Origin: Novosphingobium arvoryzae | GTDB lineage: Bacteria; Pseudomonadota; Alphaproteobacteria; Sphingomonadales; Sphingomonadaceae | Direction: 5' to 3' | DNA length: 64,000 nt | Assembly (NCBI RefSeq): GCF_014652615.1 | Contig: NZ_BMZD01000002.1 | Coordinates: 186,001-250,000, forward strand | Shown: in pieces, positions 55,402 through 64,000 of the stretch | Layout: every line of letters begins with the position of its first letter | How positions within the stretch are numbered: position 1 is the stretch's first letter | Made by a program: the position numbers and the translations under genes | Notes under the pieces: generated by a model | What the model was told of the DNA's origin: nothing | What the model saw: the letters and a program-made list of their open reading frames with translations, nothing else | The model's database searches: none

Positions 55402-56907
55402 CTATTTTGCGGGCCGGTCCGGGATGCCGGGCACCTTCCTTGGATCGGCAAACCAGCGTGCCAGTGCGGTGAGGAAAACGACATCGTCCGCCGCTCCGCC
55501 CAGCTCGATGCCGGGTTTCACCGTGTCGCCGGGGCGGTGGTAATCACCGTCCATAAAGCGCTCCATCCGCGCGATATCGGACCATGCGGTGGAAACCATC
55601 ACGGCCGGCACATCGTGCTGCAATAACGCCCAGCCATCCTGCCGCCGCACGAAGGCGTTGGCAGCATCGCCGTTCACCAGCTTCTTCTTGTTGGCCTTGG
55701 CCGCCGCGGCGATCTGGGCATCCAGTCCGGTCATGCCCTTGCCGACGATGGCAAAAGGTGACCCCGCCGGGGCCACCGCCACGGTATCGATATTGAACGC
55801 CGCCACGATTTGTCCCAACGGCAGCGGTGGATTGTCGGCAAAGGCGTGCGCACCCAGCAAGCCGATCTCCTCTGCCGTAGTCGCCAGGAAATAAATGTCA
55901 CGCTCTGGCGTGATCCCGCGCACCAACCGCCGGGCGATCTCGGTCAGCACCGCCACCCCGCTCGCGTTGTCGATCGCGCCATTGCAGATCAGGTCTTCGG
56001 CGGGCGGCTCGGCACAGCGTCCGAAATGGTCCCAGTGCGCCAGCAGCAGCACCGCCTTGCCATCCGGTTTGCGCCCAGGCAGCTTGCCGATCACGTTGTG
56101 GGTGTTGATCCGCGTCTCACGCGTGGTGGCTTCCAGTGTGGCCGTCAGGTCGATCAGGCGGGGTGCGAAATCGGGCGCCGCCGCCGCCGCCTGCAAGCTT
56201 GCCAGCGACTGCCCGGTCCCGGCCAGCAACCGCCCCAGCCCCTCCGGCGTGATGAACGCTTCCAGATCACCGCCCAGCCGGTCGCTGGCCAGCGCATAGC
56301 CGGACCGTTCGCGACGATCGCGGACGTTGTCCAGCGTACGATCACCGTCCAGCACAGTCAGCACCGCGGTCGCCCCGCCCTTGAGCAAGGCGTTCTGCCG
56401 CTCCGAATCCTCGGTTCCGCCATCCAGCAACAGCGCCACCCGCCCCGCCAGCTCGGTACGCGAAGGGATTGCCGCACCCGTGCCCACAAACAGGACCGGC
56501 GCGTTTTCAACCAGGCTGCGCTTGGCCGACGTCAACACCAGCGTCGCACCGGCCGGCAGGATCAGCCGCCGCCCCTTGCGCATAAACACGGCATTGCTGC
56601 CATAGGGCTCGCGCGCGACCAGCGTGACCGGCGCAAACCAGTTATGCAGCGGGTCATTAGTGCCGGATTCCAGGCCGATGTCGAACCACTGCTTGCCAAG
56701 ATAGCGCAGCGTCTTGGATTCGCCTTCGGTCCCCGGCTCGCGTCCCTCATAGGCGTCGCTGGCGAGTTCGGTGATGTGGGCCAGCAATTGCGCTTCGAGC
56801 GCCTTGTCCCGTTTGGGCGCGGCGACGGAGGCGGCGGGAGACAACAGCATAGTGGCGGCAAATGCCACCACAACCCCTCGCCTCATCGCTCTCCAGCCAC
56901 GCTTCAT
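55402..56907 (-). CDS. M28 family metallopeptidase, exported
   Basis: The 501-residue protein has a signal peptide (about 1-29, ending SVAA) and a zinc M28 catalytic domain. Ligands are visible in LLAHWDHFG (His and Asp), NGAIDNASGVAVLTEIARRL (Asp), TAEEIGLLGAHAFADNPP (Glu-Glu) and FNIDTV (Asp). A protease-associated-like insert lies near 130-230. It should act in the periplasm as an aminopeptidase. It is codirectional with guaB but 76 bases upstream. Confidence 0.9.
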   Translation of the reverse strand: MKRGWRAMRRGVVVAFAATMLLSPAASVAAPKRDKALEAQLLAHITELASDAYEGREPGTEGESKTLRYLGKQWFDIGLESGTNDPLHNWFAPVTLVAREPYGSNAVFMRKGRRLILPAGATLVLTSAKRSLVENAPVLFVGTGAAIPSRTELAGRVALLLDGGTEDSERQNALLKGGATAVLTVLDGDRTLDNVRDRRERSGYALASDRLGGDLEAFITPEGLGRLLAGTGQSLASLQAAAAAPDFAPRLIDLTATLEATTRETRINTHNVIGKLPGRKPDGKAVLLLAHWDHFGRCAEPPAEDLICNGAIDNASGVAVLTEIARRLVRGITPERDIYFLATTAEEIGLLGAHAFADNPPLPLGQIVAAFNIDTVAVAPAGSPFAIVGKGMTGLDAQIAAAAKANKKKLVNGDAANAFVRRQDGWALLQHDVPAVMVSTAWSDIARMERFMDGDYHRPGDTVKPGIELGGAADDVVFLTALARWFADPRKVPGIPDRPAK

Positions 56908-57014
56908 CGCGGCGAAACTACACGTTGCCCGCCCGCCGACAAGCGCCGTTCGTCGAGTCGGTTCAGTTCGCCGCGCGGGGTGGCAGGAAAGCTACAGTCG
57001 CGCTACCCGCCGCC

Positions 57015-57770
57015 CTATTCCGCGGTCCAGCCACCATCCATGCTGATGTTCGTCCCGGTGATGTTGGCGGCGGCGTCGCGGCACAGGAACACGGCCATTT
57101 CGCCCACGTCGCCTGGCTGGACGAACTTCTTGGTCGGCTGGCGCTGCAACAGCACATCGTTGATCACCTGCTCGCGCGAGAGGCCGCGGGCGGCCATCGT
57201 GTCGGGGATCTGGTTTTCCACCAGCGGCGTCCAGACATAGCCGGGGCTGATGCAGTTGGCGGTGATGTTGTGCGTTGCCAGTTCCAGCGCCAGCGTCTTG
57301 GTCAGCCCGGCAAGGCCATGCTTGGCCGAAACATAGGCCGCCTTGAACGGGGAAGCGGTCAGCGAATGGGCGCTGGCCGTGTTGATTATCCGCCCCCACC
57401 CGGCAGCCTTCATGTGCGGGATCGCCAGGCGGCAGGCATCGAACGCCGCCGTCAGGTTCAGGGCAATGATCGTGTCCCACTTCTCGACCGGGAATTCCTC
57501 GACCGGGGCGACATGCTGCATCCCGGCATTGTTGACCAGGATGTCGACCGGCCCAGCCCCCGCCATCAATGCTTCGACCCCGGCGCGCTGCGACAGGTCG
57601 GCGGCGACATGGATTGCGCCCAGTTCCTCGCACAACGCGGCAATCACGGCGTCATCGCCGAAGCCGGACAGCACCACCTCTGCCCCCTCGGCCCGCAGCG
57701 AGCGCGCAATCGCCAGCCCGATGCCCGACGTCGAACCCGTAATCAGCGCACGCTTGCCCGAAAGAAACAT
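57015..57770 (-). CDS. 3-hydroxybutyrate dehydrogenase (SDR)
   Basis: The 251-residue SDR has the long TGSTSGIGLAIARSLRAEGAEVVLSGFGD start, NNAGMQHVAPVEEFP, the YVSAKHGLAGLTK active site and the WTPLVENQI segment, all typical of D-3-hydroxybutyrate dehydrogenases. It oxidises 3-hydroxybutyrate to acetoacetate, a step in using polyhydroxybutyrate. The ATG at 57770 follows GGAGTCGGGA. It is divergent from the YpfJ-type peptidase gene. Confidence 0.9.
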   Translation of the reverse strand: MFLSGKRALITGSTSGIGLAIARSLRAEGAEVVLSGFGDDAVIAALCEELGAIHVAADLSQRAGVEALMAGAGPVDILVNNAGMQHVAPVEEFPVEKWDTIIALNLTAAFDACRLAIPHMKAAGWGRIINTASAHSLTASPFKAAYVSAKHGLAGLTKTLALELATHNITANCISPGYVWTPLVENQIPDTMAARGLSREQVINDVLLQRQPTKKFVQPGDVGEMAVFLCRDAAANITGTNISMDGGWTAE

Positions 57771-57869
57771 TCCCGACTCCAACCCTATGAGAAAACACGT
57801 TACACCCCGGCATTGCCGCTGGGTCGCAAACCTGTCCAGCGTCTTGCCACGGTTTGGAAGGTTTTCGCG

Positions 57870-58748
57870 ATGCGCCTCGACGATTTTGATCCCAATGCCC
57901 TGAACATCGAGGATCAGCGCGGCAGTGGCGGCGGGTTCCGGATGGGCGGCGGCGGCGGCAAGATCGGCTGCGGCACCCTGGTGATCGCCCTGATTGCGGC
58001 AGTGGTGTTCGGGGTCGATCCGGTGCAGATGCTGGGCGGGCTGCAACAGATACAGCAGGCCGGGCCGGAAGTGGCCGGCCCCGCGCAGGGCGGCGCGACC
58101 ATTTCGGAAAGCTGCACGGTCGACGCGATGAGCCGCGAGACATGCAATGCGCTCTCCTCGCTCAACAAGACCTGGCAACCGATCTTCGCGGCGGCGGGCG
58201 AGGAATTCGCGCCGCCGAAGCTGGTGTTCTATTCCCAGTCCGGCGATTCCGGCTGCGGCGCGGCGCAAAGCGCGATGGGGCCGTTCTATTGCCCAAGCGA
58301 CAACGGCATCTACATCGACACCGACTTCTACCGCGAGATGGAGCAGAAGCTGGGGGCCGGAGGCGATTTCGCCCGCGCCTATGTCATCGCGCATGAATAT
58401 GGCCACCATATCCAGACCATCACCGGCATCGCCGCGCAGATCCGCAGCGCGCAAGAGCGCAATCCGCAGGCCGCCAACCGCTTGCAGGTGCGGATGGAAT
58501 TGCAGGCCGATTGCTATGCCGGGGTCTGGGCCGCCAAGAATGCCGACCGGATCGAACCGGGCGACATGGAAGAAGGCCTGAACGCGGCGCACTCCATCGG
58601 CGATGACACGCTGATGAAAAACGCCGGCCGCCGCCCGGTAGAAGCCGCCTTCACCCACGGCACCAGCGAACAGCGGATGACCTGGCTCAAGCGCGGACTG
58701 GAAAGCGCGAGCGAGAACGCCTGCGACACGTTTGCCGATCTGCGGTAA
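57870..58748 (+). CDS. YpfJ/KPN_02809-family neutral zinc metallopeptidase
   Basis: The 292-residue protein has the family N-terminus (RGSGGGFRMGGGGG), one transmembrane helix (about 34-50), then a peptidase domain with the HEYGHH zinc motif near residue 170 and the conserved ELQADCYAGVWA segment. It is membrane-anchored with the catalytic part probably in the periplasm. The substrate is unknown. It follows 3-hydroxybutyrate dehydrogenase divergently. Confidence 0.9.
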   Translation: MRLDDFDPNALNIEDQRGSGGGFRMGGGGGKIGCGTLVIALIAAVVFGVDPVQMLGGLQQIQQAGPEVAGPAQGGATISESCTVDAMSRETCNALSSLNKTWQPIFAAAGEEFAPPKLVFYSQSGDSGCGAAQSAMGPFYCPSDNGIYIDTDFYREMEQKLGAGGDFARAYVIAHEYGHHIQTITGIAAQIRSAQERNPQAANRLQVRMELQADCYAGVWAAKNADRIEPGDMEEGLNAAHSIGDDTLMKNAGRRPVEAAFTHGTSEQRMTWLKRGLESASENACDTFADLR

Positions 58749-58753
58749 CCGAT

Positions 58754-59902
58754 ATGCGCCTGACCGATTGCCACAACATCGACGATTTTCGCCGCCTCGC
58801 CAAGCAACGGCTGCCCTGGCCCGTGTTCGATTACATCGACGGAGCCGCCGACGATGAGCTGACCAAGCAGCGCAACACCGATGCCTATGCCCGCGCCGAT
58901 CTGGTCCCGGACGTGCTGGCCGGGGTGGAAACCATCGACACCAGCTGTTCGATCATGGGCCGCACCAGCGCGCTGCCGCTGATCCTTTCCCCCACCGCGC
59001 TGCAACGCGTGTTCCACTGGCAGGGCGAACGCGCCGTGGCCCGCGCGGCGGCGAAGTTCGGGCTGTGGTTCGGCATTTCCAGCCTTGCCACCGTCTCGAT
59101 CGAGGAAATCGGGGCGATGGGGGACAATCCCAAGATGTTCCAGTTCTATTACCACAAGGACCGGGGCCTCAACCGCAGCATGATCGAGCGTTGCCAGGCG
59201 GCGAAGTTCGATGCCATCGCGCTGACGGTGGACACTATCGTCGCGGGCAAGCGCGAACGCTGCGCCCGCAGCGGGTTCACCTCGCCGCCCAGGTTCACCG
59301 CCCGCAACCTGCTGGGCTATGCGATGAAGCCGCGCTGGGGGCTGGACTACCTGCTACGCGAGAAGTTCGCCCTCCCCAACCTCGACACCCACGTCAGGGA
59401 AGGCACCGGCGAAGCCGTCTCCATCGCGGGCTACTTCAACACCATGCTCGACCAGTCGATGGACTGGAAGATGGCCGAACAGCTGCGCGAGGACTGGGGC
59501 GGCAAGTTCGCGCTCAAGGGCGTGATGAGCGTGGCCGATGCGCGCCGCGCGGTGGCAATCGGCGCGGATGCGATCATGATTTCCAACCACGGCGGCCGTC
59601 AACTCGATGGCAGCCGTTCCCCCTTCGACCAGTTACCCGAAATCGTCGATGCCGTGGGCGGACAGATCGAGATCATCTGCGACGGCGGCGTCCGGCGCGG
59701 CACCCATGCGCTGAAGGCGCTGTGTGCCGGAGCCACGGCGGCATCGGGCGGCCGCCTCTACCTCTACGCCCTCGCCGCCGCCGGACAGGACGGGGTGGAG
59801 CGCGCGCTGGCGATCCTGCAGGACGAAATCGAACGCGGCATGAAGCTGATGGGCGTCACCCGTGTTGACCAGCTGACGGCGGACCGCCTGCGCTGGCGCT
59901 GA
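58754..59902 (+). CDS. FMN-dependent alpha-hydroxyacid dehydrogenase
   Basis: The 382-residue protein belongs to the lactate oxidase/LldD/glycolate oxidase family. The N-terminal FDYIDGAADDELT, FQFYYHKDRG, the active-site Lys in KGVMSVADA, catalytic His-Gly-Gly-Arg in SNHGGRQLDGSRSPFDQLPEI and the FMN phosphate loop DGGVRRG are all present. It oxidises an L-2-hydroxy acid; exact substrate unknown. Only 5 bases separate it from the peptidase gene, so they may be co-transcribed. Confidence 0.92.
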   Translation: MRLTDCHNIDDFRRLAKQRLPWPVFDYIDGAADDELTKQRNTDAYARADLVPDVLAGVETIDTSCSIMGRTSALPLILSPTALQRVFHWQGERAVARAAAKFGLWFGISSLATVSIEEIGAMGDNPKMFQFYYHKDRGLNRSMIERCQAAKFDAIALTVDTIVAGKRERCARSGFTSPPRFTARNLLGYAMKPRWGLDYLLREKFALPNLDTHVREGTGEAVSIAGYFNTMLDQSMDWKMAEQLREDWGGKFALKGVMSVADARRAVAIGADAIMISNHGGRQLDGSRSPFDQLPEIVDAVGGQIEIICDGGVRRGTHALKALCAGATAASGGRLYLYALAAAGQDGVERALAILQDEIERGMKLMGVTRVDQLTADRLRWR

Positions 59903-59913
59903 TCGCATGGGGC

Positions 59914-59953
59914 GCAGGGCGGATGGGTGACTGAGACCATCCGCCCTGCTGTT
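59914..59953 (+). terminator. Intrinsic terminator after the FMN dehydrogenase gene
   Basis: A perfect 13-bp stem (59914-59926 with 59937-59949, ten-base loop) is followed by TGTTT. It lies between the convergent dehydrogenase and M56 genes and may stop both. Confidence 0.8.
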
Positions 59954-59981
59954 TCCAGGTCAGGGATCAAGGGGTGTGCGA

Positions 59982-61502
59982 TCAGCCCTGCTTGGAAAGT
60001 CGTTCAATCTCCGCATCCAGTTGCCGGACGATGTCGTCGCGCATCGCGGGCAAGAGCTTGTCGTCCTTCATCAGGCGGTCGCGCGCGGCCTTGATCCCTT
60101 CGACCGCCTTGGCCATCGGTGCGCCCTTGGCGCAGAACCGCATCACCATCTTGCGCTGCTTGCCATCCGGGCCGACGCCGGTGCTCTCGGCGGTGGAACC
60201 ACTGCCTTCGGGGCAATCGAACGCCAGCGGCTTGCCGTCCTGTTCGTGCCACACCATCGCGCCGGGAGCACCCTCGCCGTGCAGGCGCTTCACGATCACG
60301 CGGGTCTGGCCATCCACGGGCGGGACCGGCGGAACCGGGGGAACGGGCGGCACCGGGGGCATTGCGGCCATGGCGCGGGCAACCTTTTCCTCGACCTCGG
60401 CATCGGTCAGATCCTTGCTGGTCTTGAGCACGATGGTCTTGCCATCGCGGGTCACGACCCGGGTCTTGAGCGCGGCATCGGCATTCTCGCCATCCGCCTG
60501 CTTCTCGACAATCACGATCCGGTGCTGCTGGTGAACTTCCGGCGCGGGCATCGCTTGGGGAGCGGGCGGAGCCTCTGGCGCAGAGGGCGCGGCCTCGGCG
60601 GCGGAGTACGAGATCGAGGCGGTCAGCGGCAGCGCCAGCGCGCCAACCGCAATCAGGGTGCGGCCTGCCAGTCGGCGGCGCGGGGTGGGTTCATGCATGG
60701 TCAGGCTCCTCAAACGATGGATGATGCTTTTCTCGCCCAGCACCGGGCAGGCCATCGGCGCGGCCAGGGCAAGGCGGGGGGACTTGGCAAACGTGGCAAT
60801 CAGGTGGGCATAGGCGGCGCGGGTGGCCCCATCGGCCCCGGCCAGCACGCGGGCATCGCAGGCGGCTTCTTGATCGCGGCGCAGGGCGCGCCATCCGGCC
60901 CATGCCAGCGGGTTGAACCAGTGCAACGCCAACAGCGGCTGCATCGCCAGGTTGACCGCCAGGTCCCGCCCCGCATGGTGCTGCAATTCATGGGTGATGG
61001 CGAGGTCGCGTCCGGCGCGGTCCGCCCGGTCCATGAACCCGGCGGGCAAGGCCACGACCTTGTCCAGCACCCCGAACGCCACCGGCGATTGCGTCGCCGG
61101 GCTTTCGACCAGCCGCACCGCCCCGACCTGCCCCAGCGGCTGTGCATCCGCCAGCAGCGCCCGCCGCATCCGGATATAACAGGCCGCGCGCCACAGCAGG
61201 AACAGCCCGGCCCCGCCCAGCCAGAGCGCCAGCAGCAGGTCTGGCCAGAGCGGCGCGGCGGCCGGCGCGGCGGTCAGCATGACTTCGGCGACCGCCCCGT
61301 CCGCTGCCACGGCAGCCACCGGCGCGGCTGGCAGGACCAGCGGCGGCAGCATCAGGCGCAGCAGCGGCAAGGCCCACAGCGTATAGGCCATGCCGGGGCC
61401 AAACCAGCGCGCCACCGGACGGCGGATCACCAGCACCAGCGCGATCAGCCCGCCGGTGACCAGCAGCGTATCGAGCAGCCAGGTCAGCACCGGCGCATTC
61501 AT
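59982..61502 (-). CDS. M56 family (BlaR1/MecR1-like) metallopeptidase
   Basis: The 506-residue protein has N-terminal transmembrane helices (about 8-26, 38-58, 87-105), then a zinc protease HELQHH (171-176) and later CDARVLAG. After a further membrane segment near 282-302 (RTLIAVGALALPLTASISY) the tail is unusual: a proline repeat (PPVPPVPPVPPVPPV, near 394) and a Lys/Glu-rich helix at the end. It has no beta-lactam-binding domain. It is coupled by a four-base overlap to a BlaI-like repressor gene, so together they form a signal-driven regulator whose signal is unknown. Confidence 0.9.
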   Translation of the reverse strand: MNAPVLTWLLDTLLVTGGLIALVLVIRRPVARWFGPGMAYTLWALPLLRLMLPPLVLPAAPVAAVAADGAVAEVMLTAAPAAAPLWPDLLLALWLGGAGLFLLWRAACYIRMRRALLADAQPLGQVGAVRLVESPATQSPVAFGVLDKVVALPAGFMDRADRAGRDLAITHELQHHAGRDLAVNLAMQPLLALHWFNPLAWAGWRALRRDQEAACDARVLAGADGATRAAYAHLIATFAKSPRLALAAPMACPVLGEKSIIHRLRSLTMHEPTPRRRLAGRTLIAVGALALPLTASISYSAAEAAPSAPEAPPAPQAMPAPEVHQQHRIVIVEKQADGENADAALKTRVVTRDGKTIVLKTSKDLTDAEVEEKVARAMAAMPPVPPVPPVPPVPPVDGQTRVIVKRLHGEGAPGAMVWHEQDGKPLAFDCPEGSGSTAESTGVGPDGKQRKMVMRFCAKGAPMAKAVEGIKAARDRLMKDDKLLPAMRDDIVRQLDAEIERLSKQG

Positions 61503-61897
61503 TGCCCGGCCCCTTCGCGCAGGCCCTTCAGCAGCGCCTCGATCTCGGACAGGTCCGCCTCGCTCAGCGCCTCGGCTTCGGCCAGGTGGGCGAACAGGCC
61601 CGCCGCGCTGCCACCGAACAGCCGTTCGACCAGCCGCCGGGATTCACCCGCGGCATAGTCCGTCCGGGCGAGCAGCGGGCGGTAGAGAAAGCGCTTGCCC
61701 TGCGGCTGGGTCGCCACCGCCTGCTTGGCCACCAGCCGCGACAGCAGCGTCTTGACCGTGGGCAGGGTCCAGCCCCGCGCGGGGGCGACGGCATCGGCCA
61801 CCTCGTTGGCAGTCAGCGGCGAGCGCGCCCACAGCGCCTCCATTACCGCGTGTTCCGCCTCGCTGATCCGTTCGCCGGGTTCGGGCGCTTCGGCCAT
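61499..61897 (-). CDS. BlaI/MecI/CopY-family repressor
   Basis: The 132-residue protein has the BlaI winged helix (ISEAEHAVMEALWARSPLTANEVADAVAPARGWTLPTVKTLLSRLVAKQAVATQPQGKRFLYRPLL) and a C-terminal dimerisation helix. It should repress its own operon until the adjacent M56 protease, or another signal, inactivates it. A symmetrical site lies 15-46 bases upstream. Confidence 0.92.
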   Translation of the reverse strand: MAEAPEPGERISEAEHAVMEALWARSPLTANEVADAVAPARGWTLPTVKTLLSRLVAKQAVATQPQGKRFLYRPLLARTDYAAGESRRLVERLFGGSAAGLFAHLAEAEALSEADLSEIEALLKGLREGAGQ

Positions 61898-61911
61898 GTC
61901 CTCACCTCATC

Positions 61912-61943
61912 GTTTACACTCGTAATCGACTACAGTTGTAAAC
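61912..61943. promoter_or_regulatory. BlaI/CopY-type operator
   Basis: The outer arms GTTTACA (61912-61918) and TGTAAAC (61937-61943) are perfect inverted repeats. Inside the right half is TACAGTTGTA, a TACA-N2-TGTA box of the kind bound by this repressor family. It lies directly upstream of the blaI-like start at 61897. Confidence 0.75.
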
Positions 61944-62036
61944 ATGAAGCGTGGATGAATGCAATCGGTCATCCAGCGGCTGCCAGCGACCGCCTTTGCA
62001 AACTGCCTCCTTTGATTTTCAAGGCTTTTCCCAGGT

Positions 62037-62054
62037 TAGTTGATGAAAGTCATC
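62037..62054 (-). repeat. Short repeat ATGACTTTCATCAACTAA, copy 2
   Basis: On the minus strand these 18 bases equal those at 33303-33320. The flanking match includes CGCCC and GCG with single differences. In both places the bases end a short open frame as RMTFIN followed by TAA. It is not within any recognised gene. Confidence 0.7.
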
Positions 62055-62307
62055 CGCAGGGCGGTGTTGTACTCAAAAAACGGGCCTGCCCTGCCCCACG
62101 CCACCCGCAACGGGAATCCAACAGAGTCAAAGCGCCGGGCCTGAGTATGACAGGTTTGCCGGATGTAGGAAAACCGGGGGATTGCAAAAGCCAGCGCCAG
62201 GCGGGCGATCTTGATGTCCGCCCGCGGCAATCACCGGCAAGACCGTGGCGCGCGCGCCGGACATCCGCGTGGCCGTTGCCAGAGTCGGCTTGAACCGCCG
62301 GACATTT

Positions 62308-62325
62308 GCGTTACTTTAGCAACGC
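62308..62325. promoter_or_regulatory. Imperfect inverted repeat upstream of the Usp gene
   Basis: GCGTTACT and AGCAACGC flank TT, with 7 of 8 bases paired. It is about 137 bases ahead of the Usp start. Protein binding is only a possibility. Confidence 0.25.
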
Positions 62326-62461
62326 GGGCCGGGCCCCTCTGGCGACCATCCCGGTCGTGATGTCGGACCGCATCGGGTGAGCCCGATGCCGGTTTGTTGT
62401 ATTTTCGCCATGCCGGTGCGCGGGCCACTCGTTTCTGAACGACGAAACGAGGAAATTGCCA

Positions 62462-63307
62462 GTGACCGATACCATTCGATCCAGATCCGTGGCGCTCTAT
62501 GCTCCGCTGGGCAGCTTCGCCGTGGACCGGGGGCCAGCGGCATATGCGCCGGCACTCTGCCAGGCCATCGGCGCCAGCCTGACCGGGCTCTTGTTCAATA
62601 TCGAAGCCAATGCCACGCCATCGGCCGACGGGCTGAGCCTGTCCGCGCAGGAACAGCAAGCACGGGATCGCGATCAGGCCAACGCCGCCAATGCCGCGCA
62701 ACTGGAACAGCGCTGCTCCGCCCTCAGCGTTCCCGCGCGCACCGTTACCGCCATCGACCACTCGCAGGGACTGATCAACTACATCGCCGATCATGCCCGG
62801 CTTCACGACGTGCTGATTACCGGATCACGCCGCTCCGGCCCGCTGAGCGACCGGATCATGGCGGAAAATCTGCTGTTTGAAACAGGGCGGCCACTGCTGG
62901 TCGTGCCGGAGGCGCATGACGGCCAGTTTGCAGCGCGGCGCATCGTTGCGGCCTGGGACAACAGCCGCAACGCCGCGCGGGCGCTGGGAGATGCGCTAGC
63001 GCTGCTGCCACAGATCGAGGACGTCGTGCTGCTGACGGTCGGCGACGAAAAGGCCATTCGTTCGACGCTGGATCAGGCCGATCTGGTCGCCGGCATCGCC
63101 CGGCGCGGCATCGCGGCCAGCGTAGAACGGCGATTCCTCAATGGCCGCAAGATCGGTGAAGCCTTGCAGGATACGGCCATCGAACTGGATGCCGACCTGC
63201 TGGTCATGGGCGGCTGCGGCCATTCCCGCTTGCGCGACTTCCTGCTGGGCGGCGCCACGATCAGCGTCCTGGATAACCCGCGCCTGCCAGTGCTGCTGTC
63301 GCACTGA
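62462..63307 (+). CDS. Universal stress protein with tandem Usp domains
   Basis: The 281-residue protein (GTG start, 8 bases after GAGGA) has two UspA-like domains, residues about 5-145 and 155-280. The second ends with the nucleotide-binding pattern LVMGGCGHSRLRDFLLGGATISVL, matching the G2XG9G(S/T) loop of ATP-binding Usp proteins; the first is degenerate at this place (LITGSRRSGPLSDRIMAENLLFETGRPLLV). A role in stress survival is inferred. An upstream TTG at 62456 is in frame but lies only two bases after the RBS. Confidence 0.9.
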   Translation: MTDTIRSRSVALYAPLGSFAVDRGPAAYAPALCQAIGASLTGLLFNIEANATPSADGLSLSAQEQQARDRDQANAANAAQLEQRCSALSVPARTVTAIDHSQGLINYIADHARLHDVLITGSRRSGPLSDRIMAENLLFETGRPLLVVPEAHDGQFAARRIVAAWDNSRNAARALGDALALLPQIEDVVLLTVGDEKAIRSTLDQADLVAGIARRGIAASVERRFLNGRKIGEALQDTAIELDADLLVMGGCGHSRLRDFLLGGATISVLDNPRLPVLLSH

Positions 63308-63313
63308 ACACAA

Positions 63314-63343
63314 AAAGGCCGGAGCGTTGCCGCTCCGGCCTTT
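63314..63343. terminator. Bidirectional terminator between the Usp gene and sdhA
   Basis: A perfect 13-bp stem, AAAGGCCGGAGCG (63314-63326) with CGCTCCGGCCTTT (63331-63343) and a four-base loop, lies between the two convergent genes. A-rich sequence on one side and T-rich sequence on the other let it serve both strands. Confidence 0.85.
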
Positions 63344-63368
63344 CCTGTTCCAGCGCTGAAGCAGCGGC

Positions 63369-64000
63369 TTAGTAAACGCGCTTCTTCGGCTTGATGTAGT
63401 CCACGTCGTCGGTCAGCGTGAATTCGTGCACCGGGCGGTAGTCCAGCCGGACTTCGCCGCCCTTGCCGCCCCAGCCGTTGAACCAGGCAGCGGTGTGCTT
63501 CATCCAGTTGGCGTCGTCGCGATCGGGGAAGTCCTCGTGCGCGTGGGCGCCGCGGCTTTCCTTGCGGTTGTGGGCGCCGTGCAGCGTGACAGTGGCCTGG
63601 CTGATCAGGTTGTCCAGCTCCAGCGTCTCGATCAGGTCCGAGTTCCAGATCAGCGAGCGGTCGGTAACGTGGATGTCCTCCATCCGCTTGTAGGTTTCGG
63701 CCAGCTTGACCTTGCCTTCCGCCATCAGTTCATCGTTGCGGAACACGGCTGCGTGCTTCGACATCGTGCGCTGCATTTCGGTGCGCACTTCCGCCGTGGG
63801 CGAGCCGCCCTTGGCGTTGCGGAAGTGGTCGAGCCGGGTCAGCGCGAGGTCGGCGCTGTCCTTGGGCAGGGCCTGGTGCGCGGTCTGCGGCTTGATCAGT
63901 TCCTTCAGGCGGTGGCCCGCCGCGCGGCCGAACACCACGAGGTCGATCAGCGAGTTGGAACCCAGGCGGTTCGCGCCGTGGACTGAAACGCAGGCAGCCT
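63369..64000 (-). CDS. sdhA: Succinate dehydrogenase flavoprotein subunit, C-terminal part
   Basis: The frame is open to the window edge, so the N-terminal part lies beyond 64000. What is seen is the end of the flavoprotein: [23 protein letters not shown], then the helical domain ([84 protein letters not shown], with the conserved [16 protein letters not shown] type motif) and the C-terminal capping segment ending [11 protein letters not shown]. It oxidises succinate to fumarate in the TCA cycle. Confidence 0.96.
   Translation of the reverse strand, partial: AACVSVHGANRLGSNSLIDLVVFGRAAGHRLKELIKPQTAHQALPKDSADLALTRLDHFRNAKGGSPTAEVRTEMQRTMSKHAAVFRNDELMAEGKVKLAETYKRMEDIHVTDRSLIWNSDLIETLELDNLISQATVTLHGAHNRKESRGAHAHEDFPDRDDANWMKHTAAWFNGWGGKGGEVRLDYRPVHEFTLTDDVDYIKPKKRVY

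Larger units (their letters stand above)
61944..62461. other. 518-bp intergenic region
   Basis: No gene is convincing. A 64-residue open frame on minus (62036-62230) ends in RMTFIN at the second copy of the short repeat. An inverted repeat near 62308-62325 is noted separately. The rest holds no recognised element; base composition is mixed. Confidence 0.5.

Noticed and set aside
57771..58658. Upstream extension of the 3-hydroxybutyrate dehydrogenase frame
   Set aside because: It runs antisense through the YpfJ-type peptidase gene. The true start at 57770 has a good ribosome-binding site and begins the SDR fold.
62036..62230. A 64-codon minus-strand open frame ending in RMTFIN
   Set aside because: No family; considered only because its tail matches the repeat at 33303.

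Overview
The window is one stretch of high-GC chromosome from an alphaproteobacterium of the Sphingomonadales (Novosphingobium/Sphingobium-like). Evidence: a circularly permuted two-piece tmRNA gene with tag ANDNEALALAA, the Hda/PurM neighbourhood, DUF2794 and DUF2256 proteins, an OprO/P-type porin, a DnaA-related Hda with a clamp-binding N-terminus, and protein sequences typical of that order. Genes are dense and lie on both strands. No rRNA, tRNA, prophage, CRISPR array or complete insertion sequence is visible.

Layout. 1-8.3 kb: end of an S9 peptidase, divergent wrbA/LysR pair, purC, an M16 lipoprotein peptidase, a degenerate OmpR-type response regulator, purS-purQ. 8.3-15.2 kb (minus strand): a GGDEF/EAL protein, then glmU-vapB-vapC-glmS with a toxin-antitoxin pair set inside the UDP-GlcNAc gene pair, and a phosphoglycolate phosphatase on plus. 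15.2-24.3 kb: a phosphate-type porin with a clear Pho box, an SDR, DUF2794-cysE, hda and an unknown membrane-anchored protein, purM-purN (purN fused to a YjbR domain), ndk. 24.3-32.2 kb: pepA-DUF2256-holC and, divergently, the envelope cluster lptD-surA-pdxA-ksgA. 32.2-33.35 kb is a small AT-richer islet with a DUF3885 gene whose 3' end looks damaged. 33.35-39.1 kb: malate synthase G, divergent from an M20 hydrolase-astA-astB operon for arginine succinyltransferase catabolism. 39.5-40.4 kb: ssrA and mscL. 40.5-45.2 kb: a six-gene tandem array lemA-TPM-TPM-Nudix-SDR-LacI. 45.2-50.4 kb: photolyase, a YdjM-like membrane protein and korAB. 50.6-57 kb: HSL-type esterase, rppH, a TPR protein, rsmB-type methyltransferase, guaB, M28 peptidase. 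57-64 kb: 3-hydroxybutyrate dehydrogenase, YpfJ metallopeptidase, an FMN 2-hydroxyacid dehydrogenase, a BlaI/M56 pair with a probable operator, a tandem Usp protein and the C-terminal end of sdhA.

Themes. Purine synthesis is scattered over five places (purC, purSQ, purMN, guaB). Central carbon and nitrogen genes (glcB, astAB, korAB, sdhA) suggest an aerobic heterotroph using amino acids and two-carbon units. Three pairs of inverted REP-like palindromes each sit between convergent genes. The most interesting observations are the vapBC insertion in the glmU-glmS operon, the Pho box of the porin, the PurN-YjbR fusion, the M20 enzyme as a possible replacement for AstE, the BlaI operator, and a short unexplained repeat found in two gene-poor gaps.
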